Positions 1 through 12,160 of a stretch of DNA of 64,000 nucleotides are shown here, piece by piece; within the stretch, counting starts at the first letter, position 1, and every line of letters starts with the position of its first letter. Origin of the DNA: Anthoceros angustus (lineage: Eukaryota; Streptophyta; Anthocerotopsida; Anthocerotales; Anthocerotaceae); assembly GCA_010909165.1 (NCBI GenBank), contig MU008168.1, positions 1,426,001 to 1,490,000 of the forward strand. Direction: 5' to 3'. The translations under genes were made by a program, and so were the position numbers. The notes under the pieces are model-generated. The model made no database searches. It was not told the origin of the DNA and worked only from the letters and a program-made list of their open reading frames with translations.

Positions 1-344
1 CTTCTTGCCCCCGAGTGCGCAAACTGTTTGCGCACCTAGATCTTATTGCTCATTTTGCGCAAACAAGCTTGCACACTATCACGTTGGGCGCACAAACTTT
101 GTTTTCGCACTCATCTCGTGATGTCTGTTTTCTAACAAAAATGCTTGTATGGGATGAGCGGCAAACATGCACAAATAGCATATAACTAACGGTTCTGATT
201 ATCTTCACCTCTTCAAAATGGCGGTGCCCAACCATGGATGTAACATATTGTGACCAAATGAACATGTAGGGTGTAGCGCCGCAGGGTTGAACACCACATG
301 AAAATTAGCAAACACCCTCAAAAAGAGCCTAAAAAAAAGCAAAT

Positions 345-432
345 ATGCATACCCAGATATCAGGGCAGTCCACGTCACCACATCCTTTGTATTCATCCTG
401 TCAAAAACCTAGCATGCCTCTTTCAGGTAGGG
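345..432 (-). pseudogene. PPR motif relic
   Basis: On the minus strand this stretch reads LKEA-stop-VFDRM followed by NTKDVVTWTALISGYAY, the hallmark of one PPR motif of the PLS class. An in-frame TAG sits where the family has Gln or Arg. The frame does not continue as PPR on either side. It is therefore a single-motif fragment, probably shed from one of the PPR genes of this genome. Confidence 0.7.
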
Positions 433-702
433 TCCGGCAAACTGCTCCAACGGACCCAGGGCGGACGGGCTCAGGTCCTTCCTTCGGCAAGACTGGTGGA
501 TGAGGGGCCCACCGGAGGGTAGGGCCCACCGGCTCCTGGGGAGCAGTCCAATCCGGGCCGAGGTGAGACCCAGAATCCTGCCGGAAGGCAGGGATTAAGA
601 ATAATTAGGCTAGGCGCCCCTTCAACGCTAGGGTTAGGGATTGGTTTGCCCAGCAGCGGAGTCAGCCGGGGTTAGCAACCCAATCGTCATAGGCGTAGGT
701 AG

Positions 703-735
703 CCACGCGTGAGGGATCCAGTATCCCTCCCGCGT
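703..735. repeat. Short inverted repeat
   Basis: The arms are CACGCGTGAGGGAT and ATCCCTCCCGCGTG around a 5-bp loop, with one mismatch. No transposase or target-site duplication was identified, so its nature is open. Confidence 0.5.
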
Positions 736-1364
736 GTGTAGGTAGCTGGTCGTAGGGCCAGCCCATGGGCTGATTCGTAGGGCCAGCCCATGGGCTAATA
801 AAGGCGCAGCTTTAGAGGCTACATAAGAGGGAGATCGCCGCCCCTGTAATGTGATTTTTCCTTTTGGGGTTGATTCCGCATGGTGTATGAAGTCCTTCTG
901 AACCAAGTGTGAGTGCATTGCCTGAGTCACCATGCCGGCGAACTACCCCGGAGAGGATTATCTTGGCTTTGGTGACGAGCCTTAATGCGTGGTGGTGGTT
1001 GTAGGTGTTGAGGCGCCTCTACCCTTGTTCCTCAAGGGCGAGGGGAAGATGTATGGGAGGTTGTTGCCATTGTAATGTGATTTTCTTTTTGGGGTTGAAA
1101 TATTGCGCATTGTTGCATATTGTCCGTAAGAAGTCTGTCCCCCTCGCCATCGTTCTTGCAGAGTTTGCCACTTTCCCGTTTGACTTGAGGGTCTGTTTCG
1201 TCCAACCAACTTCCTATATTGCCTCTATTCTTTAGAGGAAGCTCAATCCACTCACCCCACCTCCACTCCCCCCTACCTCCTCCTTGCTTTCCAATCCTCT
1301 TAGAAGTTAGCCTCTTTAGGTAGTAAGACTTGCTGGTATGCCCAGCAAGTCTGGACATACCTTT

Positions 1365-1895
1365 ATAAGAACGTTGTGATTAAGCATCTTGAACTTAGAT
1401 CGGTACTTAGTTGGGGTGCGTAAAGGGAGTGGATGTCCCTTGTACAAGTAGCTTAAGCACACCATGGTACAACCTGAGCTAAGCTTAGATCGGTACTTAG
1501 TTGGGGTGCCTAAAGGGAGTGGATGCCCTTTGTGCAAATAAGCATCCTGAGCTTAGATCGGAACTTAGTTGGAGTGCCTAAAGGAAGTGGATGCCCTTTG
1601 TGCAAGTAGCTTAAGCACACCATGGTACAAGCTGAGCTTAGATCGGAACTTAGTTGGAGTGCCTAAAGGAAGTGGATGCCCTTTGTGCAAGTAGCTTAAG
1701 CACACCATGGTACAAGCTGAGCTTAGATCGGTACTTAAATGGGGTGCCTAAAGGGAGTGAATCCCCTTTGTGCAAGTAGCTTAGGTACACCATGGTACAA
1801 GTTGTTAAATACCAAATCCCATGACGGAAATTCGTCCTTAGTGGACTTAAATAGAATTCTTCTTCTTCTTCTTCTTCTTCTTCCTCCATCTTGAA
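1365..1895 (+). repeat. Tandem array of dispersed repeat family R1
   Basis: At least five copies of CTTAGATCGGTACTTAGTTG are seen, starting near 1394, 1484, 1552, 1637 and 1722. The full unit is about 85 bp; the 1484 unit is shortened to 68 bp by loss of the part holding CACACCATGG. The array ends in GTGGACTTAAATAGAATTC followed by a (TTC)n run at about 1858-1885. The same unit, and the same tail, recur at 29.5-31.1 kb, so this is a mobile or once-mobile family rather than a local satellite. A SINE-like or LINE-tail origin fits the simple-repeat 3' end, but no coding region is seen. Confidence 0.75.
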
Positions 1896-1899
1896 AGAG

Positions 1900-2040
1900 A
1901 ACAACTCACATCTTAAAAAAAAAAATTCCATTTACGGAGATAAAATATCTCAATTCGAGATGAACAACCCACCTTTTTAAAAAAATGAAAAACCATTTAC
2001 GGATACAAAATATTTCCATTTCGAAATAAAACTATCCTAA
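1900..2040. repeat. Short degenerate direct repeat, AT-rich
   Basis: CCATTTACGGA followed by ATAAAATAT-like sequence occurs twice, near 1927 and 1992, each preceded by an A-run. Nothing coding was seen. Confidence 0.4.
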
Positions 2041-2047
2041 GGAGAGA

Positions 2048-2128
2048 CGTCAACAGCAGGGTTCGAACCTGCGCGGGCGAACCCAACAGATTTCAAGTCT
2101 GTCGCCTTAACCACTCGGCCATATTGAC
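2048..2128 (-). tRNA. tRNA-Ser (anticodon TGA)
   Basis: The minus strand folds as an 81-nt class II tRNA. The acceptor stem GTCAATA pairs with TGTTGAC, including one G-T pair, and the discriminator base is G. The D arm contains the A-box-like TGGCCGAGTGG. The anticodon stem-loop is CAGACTTGAAATCTG with TGA at complement 2093-2095. A long variable arm (TTGGGTTCGCCCGC) and the T arm with B box GGTTCGAACC follow. No CCA is encoded, as expected for a nuclear gene. A TTTT RNA polymerase III stop lies about 20 bp downstream, in the AAAA near 2027-2030. There is no intron. It is transcribed away from MED16, whose start codon is 248 bp away. Confidence 0.95.
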
Positions 2129-2375
2129 GCGGTGATAGAACATTTGCATTTTAATTTTATATTGACTTTTTCTTAGCAATTCCAAATTGCTAGGAAATTC
2201 AGAGCCTTCAGAGTTCACATGTCGAGACTTTCTGCACCCCCTGTATTTGGGGGAGTTGCGAGCTGCCAGCATGAATTGCTGCGGTGGAATTGTTGAGAGC
2301 TGCACCTTTTGTGTTCCAGAGAAGGGTACTTGCATGTAGATACCGTATGTGGTGAGCGGATATTGGGACCGCTCC

Positions 2376-5300
2376 ATGAAGATGGATTTCCCAGATGGAT
2401 CGGAGATGGCCCGTTTCAAATCCGAGGGCCACTCTCCCGGTACCATGTTTCAGGCCACCATAAACAAGCGTAATCTAGGCGAGGTCGGCCGGACGTTCAG
2501 GTACACTCCGTTACCTTCCCATGTTTTTGCAGTGTGCATTCTCACTCTTACATATTGCTGTCTTGCCTTCCAGCACAACGGCATGGTCGATGCGGACCAG
2601 CTTGATCGCATGCGCTTCGGAAACATGTGCAAGGGATCCACGGTAAGAATTTTGTCATGGCCGTCTCCATGAATCACTTTTGAAGGAACCCACCTTCAGT
2701 AGGTTCTCAAACTTTGGTGGCTTGTCTGTTCCTTCCTCTGCCAGCTCAAACGTGCAGCAAGGTTTCTGGATCCCTGTTCATATTCTGTCACCTGAGCGGC
2801 CCACAGAAAATGCAACTATCAACGTTCCTGCTGGTATGGTGTTGTTGATGTGGTTCTTCCATCTGTTGATGTCTCACTGTCCCGAATGAGCAGATGTTGG
2901 AGCAGATAGTTATTTCCCTTTGTGGGCATTGTGTCATGGGGCTGGCTGTTATGCTGTGTTGTGTTTACGATCGACAGTGTTTTGCTGTTTTCTTTGCAGA
3001 TTCACCATTTGACTCAATGCAGTCTCTAGAATGGTCGCCTCCATCCTGTCCAACTGCCCTTCTGGCGGTAAACTGTTGCGGGAAAGCAACCATTTGGACT
3101 CATCCTTCTGAAGTATGGAGAAAATTATTGGATATGCTGTTTCTTGGTCATTGTTTATTTGTCATCTTGCTTGTGTAGTTTGTATTGATGGTGAAGAGGA
3201 ATGCCCAGGACCACTGCAATACGGCTCGTGCTATCAACAGCTGGTCATGTGAGCATGGCTGGCGGCAAGAATACACAGCTGTGACGAAGTGGATAAGCGC
3301 AGGCTCTCCGGTATATGATCATGAACATCCTCTAGAATCTTGATGCAATGCACTTCTTCAGGGCTCCTGGCAAGTCACCAGGGATTTCTTACTTGTGGTT
3401 GGGCCATGCATGTGGTTGTTGTTAATCCATGGTACTTTTCACCCTCTGACCAGTTGCATGTGTGTGTGGTTGGCAGTATCGCTGGGAACCAACAACTGCG
3501 GCATCTAAACCATCATTTGAAGAGAGGTTCATCTCTCAGCAGCCAAGGGCTGCTGGTACATTGTTCACACCTTTCTCGTATACTGTCGACTGCATGTGTA
3601 TCTCAAAGTTGGAGTGCTGTATTAGACTTCATACCTTTCTCGTATTCTGGCGACTGCATGTGTATCTCAAAGTTGGAGTGCTGTATTAGACTTCATACCT
3701 TTCTCTCATACTGTCGACTGCATGTGTATCTCAAAGTTGGAGTGCTGTATTAGACTATCTTAGTGTATTTCTGCTGTACATTAATGGTACTAACTCCTTG
3801 CTGACAAAACGTCTAGGAGGTTAATTACTCTGCCAAGTCTCACCTTCTGACAGCAAGCCTGGTGACTTGGCAGCCAGGTGGCCAAACTTTTTGTGCATCT
3901 GCACTGTGTATACCTCCGGCTGTGTCCAGCTTCACTGGCGTCAAACAGGAATAATCGACAAAATTGGAGGCTCCTCGAAATGGCTTTCCACGAACAAGGG
4001 AGCTTTAGGGGCAGGGCCTAGTGGTGTATGGGCTGCAGATGTGATCATCAACGAAGCAGGAATGCTGTTGGTAGCTGGAGTTCCCATAGGGAATCCCTCT
4101 ACTGTTGTTGTTTGGGAGGTGACTTCCAACAATATGGGTAATCCCACCAGCACTCCACAAGTGGCCTTGAAGTTTGGTTCTGGAGCTCTCTCTCCGGGTA
4201 CCATGTCCAATGGCGTTTCCCCTCTAGCAGCGAGCTTATTGAGCTGGCAGCAGCACGCTGATGTGGATGTAAAACCAGGACAATCTGCTGAAACAAAGCT
4301 TGGACCTTTTCTCCACTGCTCTCCTGTCTCAAATTTGGGTGCCTGTGCCAGGGTGGAGGATTCTATCCCACCGGGCATGACTTCTACAGGTTGGGGCTCA
4401 GGAGTTGCAGCTGTAGTCTTTGACCCCTCCGCTAGGGGCTCTGCTATTATAGCTCTTATTATTGAAGGTGAGTTCCATTTCCACCCTTTTCAACTGATGT
4501 GAAAATTCTGGCCCTCTCCAACTCACTTAATAGCAAATCAACGGGTTTTCGGTCTTGTGTGCTGCACTCTGACGAAGATACACGGCATGGCTGAATCACG
4601 TGTTCACACGTGTGCTGGTTCAAGTCTGAGACTAATTCTGGGGAATTGGTTTCTGCGCAGGATACTATGTGTCACCTAACCATCTGGATGAGGGCCCTTC
4701 ATTAACTGGGTGGAAAATACAACGTTGGGAAAGTTCTTCTCAGCAAGTTACAGTCCACCCACTCCTTGAGTCAAGTAGCTTAAATTATCCGTCAGTTGCT
4801 TATCCCATGAAAACAACTTGGAGGATGACTGAAACAAAAAGCCTCGGTCCCTCAAATGCACAAATGCTACCCTTTGCCAAGGAGCGTGTCTTAGGAGAGA
4901 CCCGTCCTTCAGATTCAAGGGCAGTTGCAAAAGTGCTATTCTCTGGTCATGGTGGAGAAGTAGCTGTTACTTTGGCATCAGGAGATGTACAGGTACTTTC
5001 AGGGCAGAATTTCACCTTGTTGGAGAACTTCAATCTAGGGTCTTGCTACTCTGCTACTTGTCCAGCCTTCTCTCCCAATGGGTGCTGTGTGGCGTATGTC
5101 TGGCACCATGGGAGCCTGTGTTCCAGTATACTTAAAGTGGTGAGAATTCGACCGCTGGTTGCTGTTACTAGTCAAGGAATGTCCAGCTCAATGTCATGGG
5201 AACGGCATCTGGCAGACAGGTTTGTTGTGTGACAACGTATTGACTTGCCTTTCATTATGCTGTTGCGTATGTTGGTTCTTACTATTTTCCTCTTCATGCC

Positions 5301-7869
5301 ATAGATTTTGGTGGAGCGTTGTAAATACATTTGATTGGTGGGATATTTCTGCTTCTATACAAAGTGTAGCGGAGGAGGGCATAGGTGACTCTCACAATAG
5401 CTGACTTGCTTCTAGTCAACTGGATTTGCTGGCATTTCCCTATGCGTTCTTTGGAGAATGAGGAGAAAATCATGCTTGTATCAATCCTTGTCTTTTATTT
5501 GAATCAGCTGGTCTTTTTTGTTTTGTGCTCAGTGTCTGTCAGCAGGGTGCTGGCTATCTTGGATGCAGACTTCCACGCGCTACCAAGTGCAACTCATCGC
5601 CAGTGTTATGGACCTGTACGTATGCTAACAGATTGCGTTTTAACCTTTGATGCTGGATAAAATAGGGCTTCTTGTGTAGTGTGGCTTGGAAAATCTTATG
5701 AAAACACTCAGACAGGGCATTCTGGTAAGGGACTAACAGGGGTTGGTGATGTTCTACAACAGGCTTTGGATTGCTTGAAGTGTCAGGTTCTTGAAGGGGT
5801 GGATGCAACCGATGTCCGTGCTCTAGTGGTTGATATGCAAGCGAGGCTGCTGCTGGAATTTCTGAGGAAGAGTTTAGATGCAGCCTTGATCAACCCAGCC
5901 ACTCTTATTGCAGACCCATGGCAAGCCTCTAATGAGGTTCTGTCTGGATTGGGACCAGACGCCATGGCTGTTGATGCAGCACTAGTACCAATCATTCAGG
6001 TTTCAGTCTTCCTTAGGATGGAACTCTGGGGGATTGCTTGTCTATGAATCTTGCTGGACATAGTTATGTTTGTCTTGCAGGGACATGTGGACTGTATTCT
6101 GGACATGGCGTCGCATTTCTTGACACGATTACGCCGCTATGCAAGTTTTTGTCGGACTCTTTCACAAGCTGCTGTAAACAGTTCCTCGAACAATGGATCT
6201 AGTCGTTTTGTTGGGCACATAGGCACTATAACTTCCAACGCAGGACCCCAGGGTATTTCTTATCTTTAGCCAATGTTTGCTTGTTGTATCAATTTTGTAA
6301 TATTTGGAAGTGTTTGTTGGTAGATTGAAGTGGCCCAATTCTGCATTTTCAGCCATGAACTTTACACACTTGGCAGGTCTAGCTGACTCTGGTTATCTAT
6401 TCCTTTCCAGGAGCACAGGCTGCCCCTACTAATGGGGGCACTGCACAGCTGCATGCGTTTGTGCAGGGTGCCATGGCAAAAATTCACAATAGCACAGAGG
6501 GAGGTGGAGCAAGTACTGTTACAAGTGTCGGTACTCAAAATTCCACCTTCTCGCCAACCACTTTGAACACATCAACATTTCCAGGCATTCCATGTGTGCG
6601 GCTGGTGGGAGATGCATACTTTATTCACAAGCTCTGCCAGCTGCTTTTGTTCTGCCTTCTCTTCAGAAAAAGGCAACAACGGCTAGGTCCGGGCAAGACT
6701 ACTTCAGGTAATCCAAGAGCTTATTTTGGCGATTCTGTTGTGTTTCCTTCGGACACAACAGATGTGTTGAACATCTGTTTCAGCTGGGCAGGCAGCTGAA
6801 GACTACGTGCCTCCACGCAATGCAAGGATAGGCAGTGGGAACGTTAGTCATGGATACACTGCTGACGAGGTTTGTTGGGACCAGTATCTGGTCTGAAGCT
6901 CATTATGCAACAGCATAGCAATTGAAGTGCGATGAAGAGTTTGAGGTTGCTACTTGCAGGTGAAGTTCCTATTTCTAGTACTGGTGGAGCTGTGCAAGAA
7001 GACGTCAGCTTTGCCACATCCTCTACCCATCTCCCAAGTGGGATTTGTCAATCAAACAGTGAAACTGCATCATGTCGATGGACAATACAATGTGGTGCCG
7101 GAGATTGTGGAGTCATCACTTGGGCCTCATGTTCAGGTCTCTCTTTCTCTGCTCCACAATTGATGGCCTAAAGAATCATGCTCTAGCTCATTTAAGTGCA
7201 GCTATCTAAAACAGCTACTGATTGCAGAGTGGGATTCAATCCGTCCTTATTTCTAGCTAGTATTGGAGCTCCGCTTTGCTAATTCATGCTGAAACTCTTG
7301 TTGCAGAACTTGCCTCGGCCTCGTGGAGCTGATGCAGCAGGGTTACTGATGCGTGAGCTTGAACTCCATCCACCTGCAGAGGAATGGAATTTTCTTGTTA
7401 TGTCCAGTGGGGTGATGGATCTAGATGTTGACAGAAAGGAGAATGATTCAAGGTCAAGATTAGTATGGCCCAGAAGGCGAAAGCATGCAGAGATGAATGC
7501 TGCCTGTGGAGTAACTACTGGCAGTACCTGTGGGAGCTATACTGGACTGCTAGGATCAAGGCGAGACTCGATTACGGCTACTTGGAGAACTCCTATGCAT
7601 GGGGCTTGGCATAAGGTTGGGCTCCGTTTTTCTTGTTTCTTGTTTGTCTCTCCATTTGTTTGCATTTTTTAAGATTAGAATTGTTGGATCTTTCTTTGAC
7701 CGCCCGGTTCGGCCAGTGTGTCCGATGTGGACGACACACGGGTAGTCTTGCAGGACCAGCTGGGCACTCAGCTGGTGGCAACGAGGGATATGGGCAAGAG
7801 ATGTGGTGGACTGCAAGGTGGGCAAATAGCTGCCCTGTATGCGGAGGAGAATGGCTTCGGATTGTATAG
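2376..7869 (+). CDS. MED16: Mediator complex subunit 16
   Basis: MED16 is a tail-module subunit of Mediator that bridges transcription factors and RNA polymerase II in the nucleus. In Arabidopsis it is SFR6, needed for cold, defence and iron responses. Seventeen coding exons join in frame: 2376-2500, 2574-2642, 2745-2833, 3000-3112, 3179-3310, 3477-3555, 3874-4467, 4661-5219, 5305-5384, 5533-5615, 5763-5999, 6081-6252, 6411-6707, 6784-6869, 6960-7136, 7307-7615 and 7717-7869. The product is 1117 residues against about 1280 in Arabidopsis; the N-terminal acidic leader is short. Family signatures include LIACASETCARDP, GFWIPVHILSPERPTE, RWPNFLCICTVYTSG, DEGPSLTGWKIQRWES, DADFHALPS and RGADAAGLLMRELELHPP. 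The C-terminus carries two CxxC pairs (CVRC, CPVC). ATG 2376 is the first after an in-frame stop at 2337. Confidence 0.96.
3564..3757 (+). repeat. 64-bp tandem repeat inside MED16 intron 6
   Basis: There are three nearly identical copies of a 64-bp unit containing CGACTGCATGTGTATCTCAA, with anchors at 3588, 3652 and 3716. They fill the middle of the 318-bp intron between exons 6 and 7, the longest intron of the gene. The splice sites are not touched. Confidence 0.9.
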
Positions 7870-8059
7870 CTAGGTCAACAACAGATAAACGATCTGATGT
7901 GTGGCATCCATGCACATCACTTAGCTTTCTGACTCCACATGGTTCAATCTTACTTGTCACGTGGTTGAATCTTAGATGTAACATAACAATGGTTGATCAC
8001 ATAACGAACTTTCAAGTAGCTTCAGGCAAGTCATGATGTCCGAGCGGTGCAGCAGGGAA

Positions 8060-10078
8060 AGCAGCTTCGCTCACATACAAGCACACGACACAACTGGTTC
8101 ACAGCTGCGAATCACTGTGAACCAGCTGTGAATTGATGCACAATGTACCCATCCCTTACAACAATGTCTCTGTGTTCAAGCCTTGACATGATCTCTGTGG
8201 AACTGTGGCAGTCGCTGCACATGTGAGATTCTTGGTTACCACCAGAGGTGTCGTACTCGGAGTGTTCATGAGACCAAACGCCAGAGCTAGCTTCTCAGCA
8301 TGTCCACAAAGCTCATCTTCCTTTTCCTTCTCAGACATTGGCTTCAACACCAACTTTGTGTGAGGTACATGGCCTCCTTCCTGCTTCAGACTCGAGTTTG
8401 TGCTCGCTACCTTAAGTGCAATATCCTCTCTCCTTTCTCCCACCAGAAATCTATGTACCTGCTTATTCACCTCAATGCTTGCCACTGCAGGTTCCTTATT
8501 AGCGCCTTCTGCCATTCTCCGTGATTCAATCCTGTTTAAATTCGTCCACCAACCTGCATCTGCGTAGGCATTGGCCATGAGCACATATGCGGGCGCCTGC
8601 TGGGGTTCCAGTCTAACCATCTGGACTCTCATAACACCGCAACGCCCTCTCTACATTTCCGTGACTTTTGCAGGCATTTAGCAAAGATGTTAACCCAACG
8701 ACAGTACTATGGCCCTCACATGACAACAGCATCTTTCCAGCCTCATCTAAGTGGCCCGCACGCCCAAGACGATCTATCATACAATTGTAATGCTCAATAG
8801 TTGGTTTGATACCATGCTGTTCAGCCATGGAATCAAACTGCTTGCGACCCTCGTGGACTAGTCCCTCATGACTACATGCTACTAGAAGCGAAGTGAAAGT
8901 GGAATCATCAGGCTGAATACCGGCAACTAACATCTCCTCAAAACAAGCTAGTGCTCTGTTACCATCATCACAAGTACGATACCCTGATATCAGGGCATTC
9001 CATGTCACCACATCCTTTGAGGCCAACCTTTCAAAAACCTGGCGGGCATCTTTCAGTTCATCACATCTCACATCCATGTCCACCAGGCAAGTGCCCACTA
9101 GCACGTCATCCAACTGTCCTCTTTCTACAATCTGTGCGTGGAGCTCCCTGCCCTTCTGTAAGGCAGAAGTGCTTGCTTCAGAAGACAAGCAAAAGCAACA
9201 TGGTGAGCCAAAATCAGGCCCTCCGGCTCCATTTGTCCGTACACAACAAGTGCCTCATGCCCGAAACCTTGCTGGGCATACCCTGCTATCAAGGCATTCC
9301 ATGTCACCACATTCCTTGTAGTAATGCTGTCCAAAATCTGGCGTGCATCGTTCAGTTCACCGCATTTTGCATACCCAGCCATCAGGACATTCCATGTCAC
9401 CACATTCTTTGCAGTAATGCTGTCAAAAACCTGGCGTGCATCTCTAAGTTGTGCACTTTTCTGCCGGATTCCAAGTCCGCGGCAAATGCACAAGCGTGAA
9501 GGGCAGCTACACAGACGTGGGCAGCTAGACAGACGTGGGCATCCGCTTTCACTCCTGACCTACGCATCTCATAGTACAGTTGTGTGGCCACGTTAGGTTT
9601 CCCATGCTTAGCATATGCAGAAATTATGGAAAACCACATGAAGGCATTGGGTTTGCCCACCCTGCTGAGGACATCCATGGCCTCCTTTAGCCTACCTACA
9701 CCTGCATACATGCGCAATATATGGTTCCCAAGTATGATTTCGACTCGTACCCAAGTTTCACAGTAAGGTCATGAATTCTCCGCCCCAAAACCAATCCTTC
9801 TTAGCTTTACACAGTTTTAGAACAGGGTAAAATAATAGTCGCTGAGAAATGGCAGAGTCTGTCTGCGCCAGAGATTCCAGGGCTCCAACAGCCTCAGCAA
9901 GCTTCCCCTGCTGACAAAGCATGCTCACGGTTCCAGCCGTTACGACTCTCATTTCTGATCCTGCAAGCCTGTCAGGTTCAGGCTTATCCGGAGAGCTCGA
10001 GTGGGAAGGAGAGGCACCAGGATCCATCTGCATATCCAAGGAAAGGAGCTGCTCATCAACCCAAGCTGGCTTAAACAT
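8060..10078 (-). pseudogene. PPR (PLS-DYW type) pseudogene
   Basis: Read on the minus strand, this is a PPR editing factor of the PLS class with a C-terminal E and DYW region, broken by several frameshifts. The N-terminus is MFKPAWVDEQLLSLDMQM (10078 downward). PPR motifs such as NVVTWNALIAGYAQ and DVVTWNALISGY follow. The E region is ANAYADAGWWTNLNRIESRRM. The DYW deaminase part keeps HAEKLALAFGL (the HxE zinc site) and, after a one-base deletion near 8220, CSDCH (the CxxCH site). The end is degenerate (RDGYIVHQFTAG, stop) with no DYW tripeptide. Frame breaks fall near 9760, 9490, 9180, 8625 and 8220. It must once have been a C-to-U type editing factor acting in chloroplast or mitochondrion. 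There are no introns, as in the intact PPR genes here. Confidence 0.85.
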
Positions 10079-10560
10079 GCTGTTTAACCACAGGACCTCG
10101 CCGGACCCCTTTCGCCGGAAGTCAGGCAGACGGAAGCTCTTCTTTTCTCATCTGTTGTCCCACCACATGGTAGGGTCCAGAAATAATTGTTGCCACAGCT
10201 GCTCCTGCTCTTGCTCTTGCTCCTGCTCCTGCTCCTGTTCCTGCTCCTGGCGACCACCATCGCTGAAAACCCCGTCCCTACCTTCGCATTCTCTCGGGAG
10301 TGGAAGTGCTGGGGCACATACGCCGCGGAAGGAGAGGCACCATGACCCATCTGCGTATCCAAAGGAAAGGAGCTGATCATCAACCCAAGCTGGCTTGAAC
10401 ATGCTGTTTAACCCAGGACCTCGCCGGACTCCTTACGCCGGAAGTCAGGCGAACGGGAGCTATTCTGATCTCGTCTGTTGTCCCACCACATGGTAGGGTC
10501 CTGGGGTCCAGCTGTTGCCACAGCTGCTCCTGCTCCTTGGCCGGTTGCCGTACTGTGGAC
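10022..10560 (-). repeat. Tandem duplication of the PPR pseudogene 5' end
   Basis: Two copies, offset by about 323 bp, carry the start region (minus-strand MFKPAWVD[E/D]QLLS) and the upstream segment with CACCACATGGTAGGGTCC. They cover roughly 10022-10240 and 10345-10560. The second copy lacks the downstream PPR body. It is a promoter-plus-start duplication. Confidence 0.8.
10199..10252. repeat. Hexamer microsatellite (GCTCCT)n
   Basis: About eight imperfect copies of GCTCCT or GCTCTT lie inside the first copy of the duplicated PPR upstream segment. The second copy has only one or two units, so the run expanded after the duplication. Confidence 0.85.
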
Positions 10561-11040
10561 ATCCTTCAAAGACCGCTGTCGAAAGCCGAATCTTACAACA
10601 CACTATGGCCGGATGCCCGGGCACTGTGTATGACAACACCATCCTCAAGGATAGACAGTGGACAAGGTGTTTTAATGGGTGCCCATGGGCAAAAGACACC
10701 AAAATAAAACATCTGGGACGGAGTCTTAAGATGGTTGCCAAACAGATGAACACCCGACGCCCTCTTTTCTCGTCCTCAACAGGTGCATTGGGCAGTCCAA
10801 TGTGGGCACGGCCCGAACACGTTCTTGGCCAATCACATATTTGAGACGTACTCCTCGAATGGCAGTGGAGGACGCAGGTCGAGCCTTTTCCCGACTGCCT
10901 GCAACAGTCACACGTCCACTAGCCCGCACAGGTCGAGAGCCCAGAGGGCCCAATGGGGATCCAATGATTACTTTAAGGTCAAATTAGAAAAGGATGTAAT
11001 ACACCAGCTGGTAAGAACCATAGCTCTTTGAGAAAATCTT
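10561..11040. other. Intergenic, nothing recognised
   Basis: Mixed-composition sequence without a convincing coding region or known repeat on either strand. Confidence 0.4.
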
Positions 11041-12160
11041 TCCAGGTTCCAGGCTATAACTGTTCAACGAGAGAATCTGCGATGAGAATTACTGCTGGAA
11101 CAGCAGCGACGTGGTAGCTCTAGGCGTCCCCTGAGCTGGTTTACCACAATGAACAGTGCTTCTCTCAGTCACGGCAAACGCCGCTCTAGAAACGAAGCAC
11201 AGAGTCGTTCCGTAGGCTTAGATTCAGCTACAGCTCTGCAACTCGCTCCTTCTTTCCTCCCTACCCTCCATGAGCTCTCACTTGTTCATCTACACAAGGA
11301 AGCCGTGAGACGTTTCTCCTCCCAATAGCACGAGAGCCTAAACTTCTGAAATGAGCAGACAAGGAGCAATGAGAAAACACTTGTAGAAGTAGTTTGCTAG
11401 CAGCACCAACAGTGTCTCGCTGGAAACGATATGTGACAGGTGGCGGAAGGCGTACCCTACTCACGCTGGCCAGGCACGTGAAGAGCATGGAAAGGTCAGG
11501 ACCAGTATAGCTTCGCAGTGAGTGTGCGGTACAACGCGGAACACACCCCTGCATGCTGTGGATCACTGTCACGTTGTCCTCTCGACCAGAACTTTCTCAC
11601 AGCTTTGATGGACGTCAGGCTCCAACCAAAAGAGGAAAGCGCTATGAGAAGAAATTCCAGTGCCCCGAGGAGTCCCGAGTTGTACAGCACAGGCTCCCTC
11701 AACATCTGAGTGCTCAGCTTTCTTGCTTGTGGTAAGCCTGCCAGTGCCTCGACGATCATTAGTCACCAACACCTTTGGCTTGTTTGCCAGATAACTGCAT
11801 TCAGTGATTGGGTTTCAAAATATCAACAACAACATATAGCTTCTCCAGCTCCTTGTCTTCCACTTTCAATCCCCCCATGAGCATTAATGCAACACAGAAG
11901 GCAATCGTCGTTAGCTAGATGACGCGGCTTGACAACTTGCCTAATAGATGCTTTGCTACCCTAGGAATTGTTCACCACAAAATCGTTATCAAACTTCAAG
12001 GTCTCGAAAACGGATTCAAGTCGACCTCTGTCTACAGCTTCTCCAGGTCTGTCCTTTTCCATACTTACAATCACCACCAAACCTCCCCGTCTGCCTGCGC
12101 TTTCACTTGGATAACTAACGACAATATGTGATACGCTCTGCACTTCCTTCACTTCCAGAG
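11040..12160 (-). pseudogene. Caspase-type (C14) protease remnant, copy 1
   Basis: On the minus strand, from 12150 downward, pieces of a caspase p20 subunit appear in the canonical order. They are GGLVVIVSMEKDRPGEAVD, RLESVFETLKFDNDFVV, a stop codon, DDCLLCCINAHGG (the catalytic His-Gly strand) and, after a frame change, ANKPKVLVTNDRRGTGR. The last matches the KPKxFxIQACRGT active-site strand of caspases, with the catalytic Cys replaced by Arg. The p10 part below 11720 is unreadable. The 3' flank (11050-11520) recurs downstream of the other copies. The stop codon, frameshifts and lost Cys make it a dead copy. Its identity rests on motif order, not on a database search. Confidence 0.6.

Larger units (their letters stand above)
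1..1300. other. Repeat-rich intergenic DNA, no intact gene
   Basis: I find no coding region apart from the PPR relic listed separately. Two short direct repeats of a 'GTAGGGCCAGCCCATGGGCT' unit lie at about 752-798. An AATGTGATTTT...TTTTGGGGTTGA segment occurs near 846 and again near 1073, so part of this stretch is duplicated. An inverted repeat with 14-bp arms (13 of 14 matching) and a 5-bp loop lies at about 703-735. This could be LTR-type retroelement debris, but no terminal TG..CA ends or primer-binding site were identified. Confidence 0.4.
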
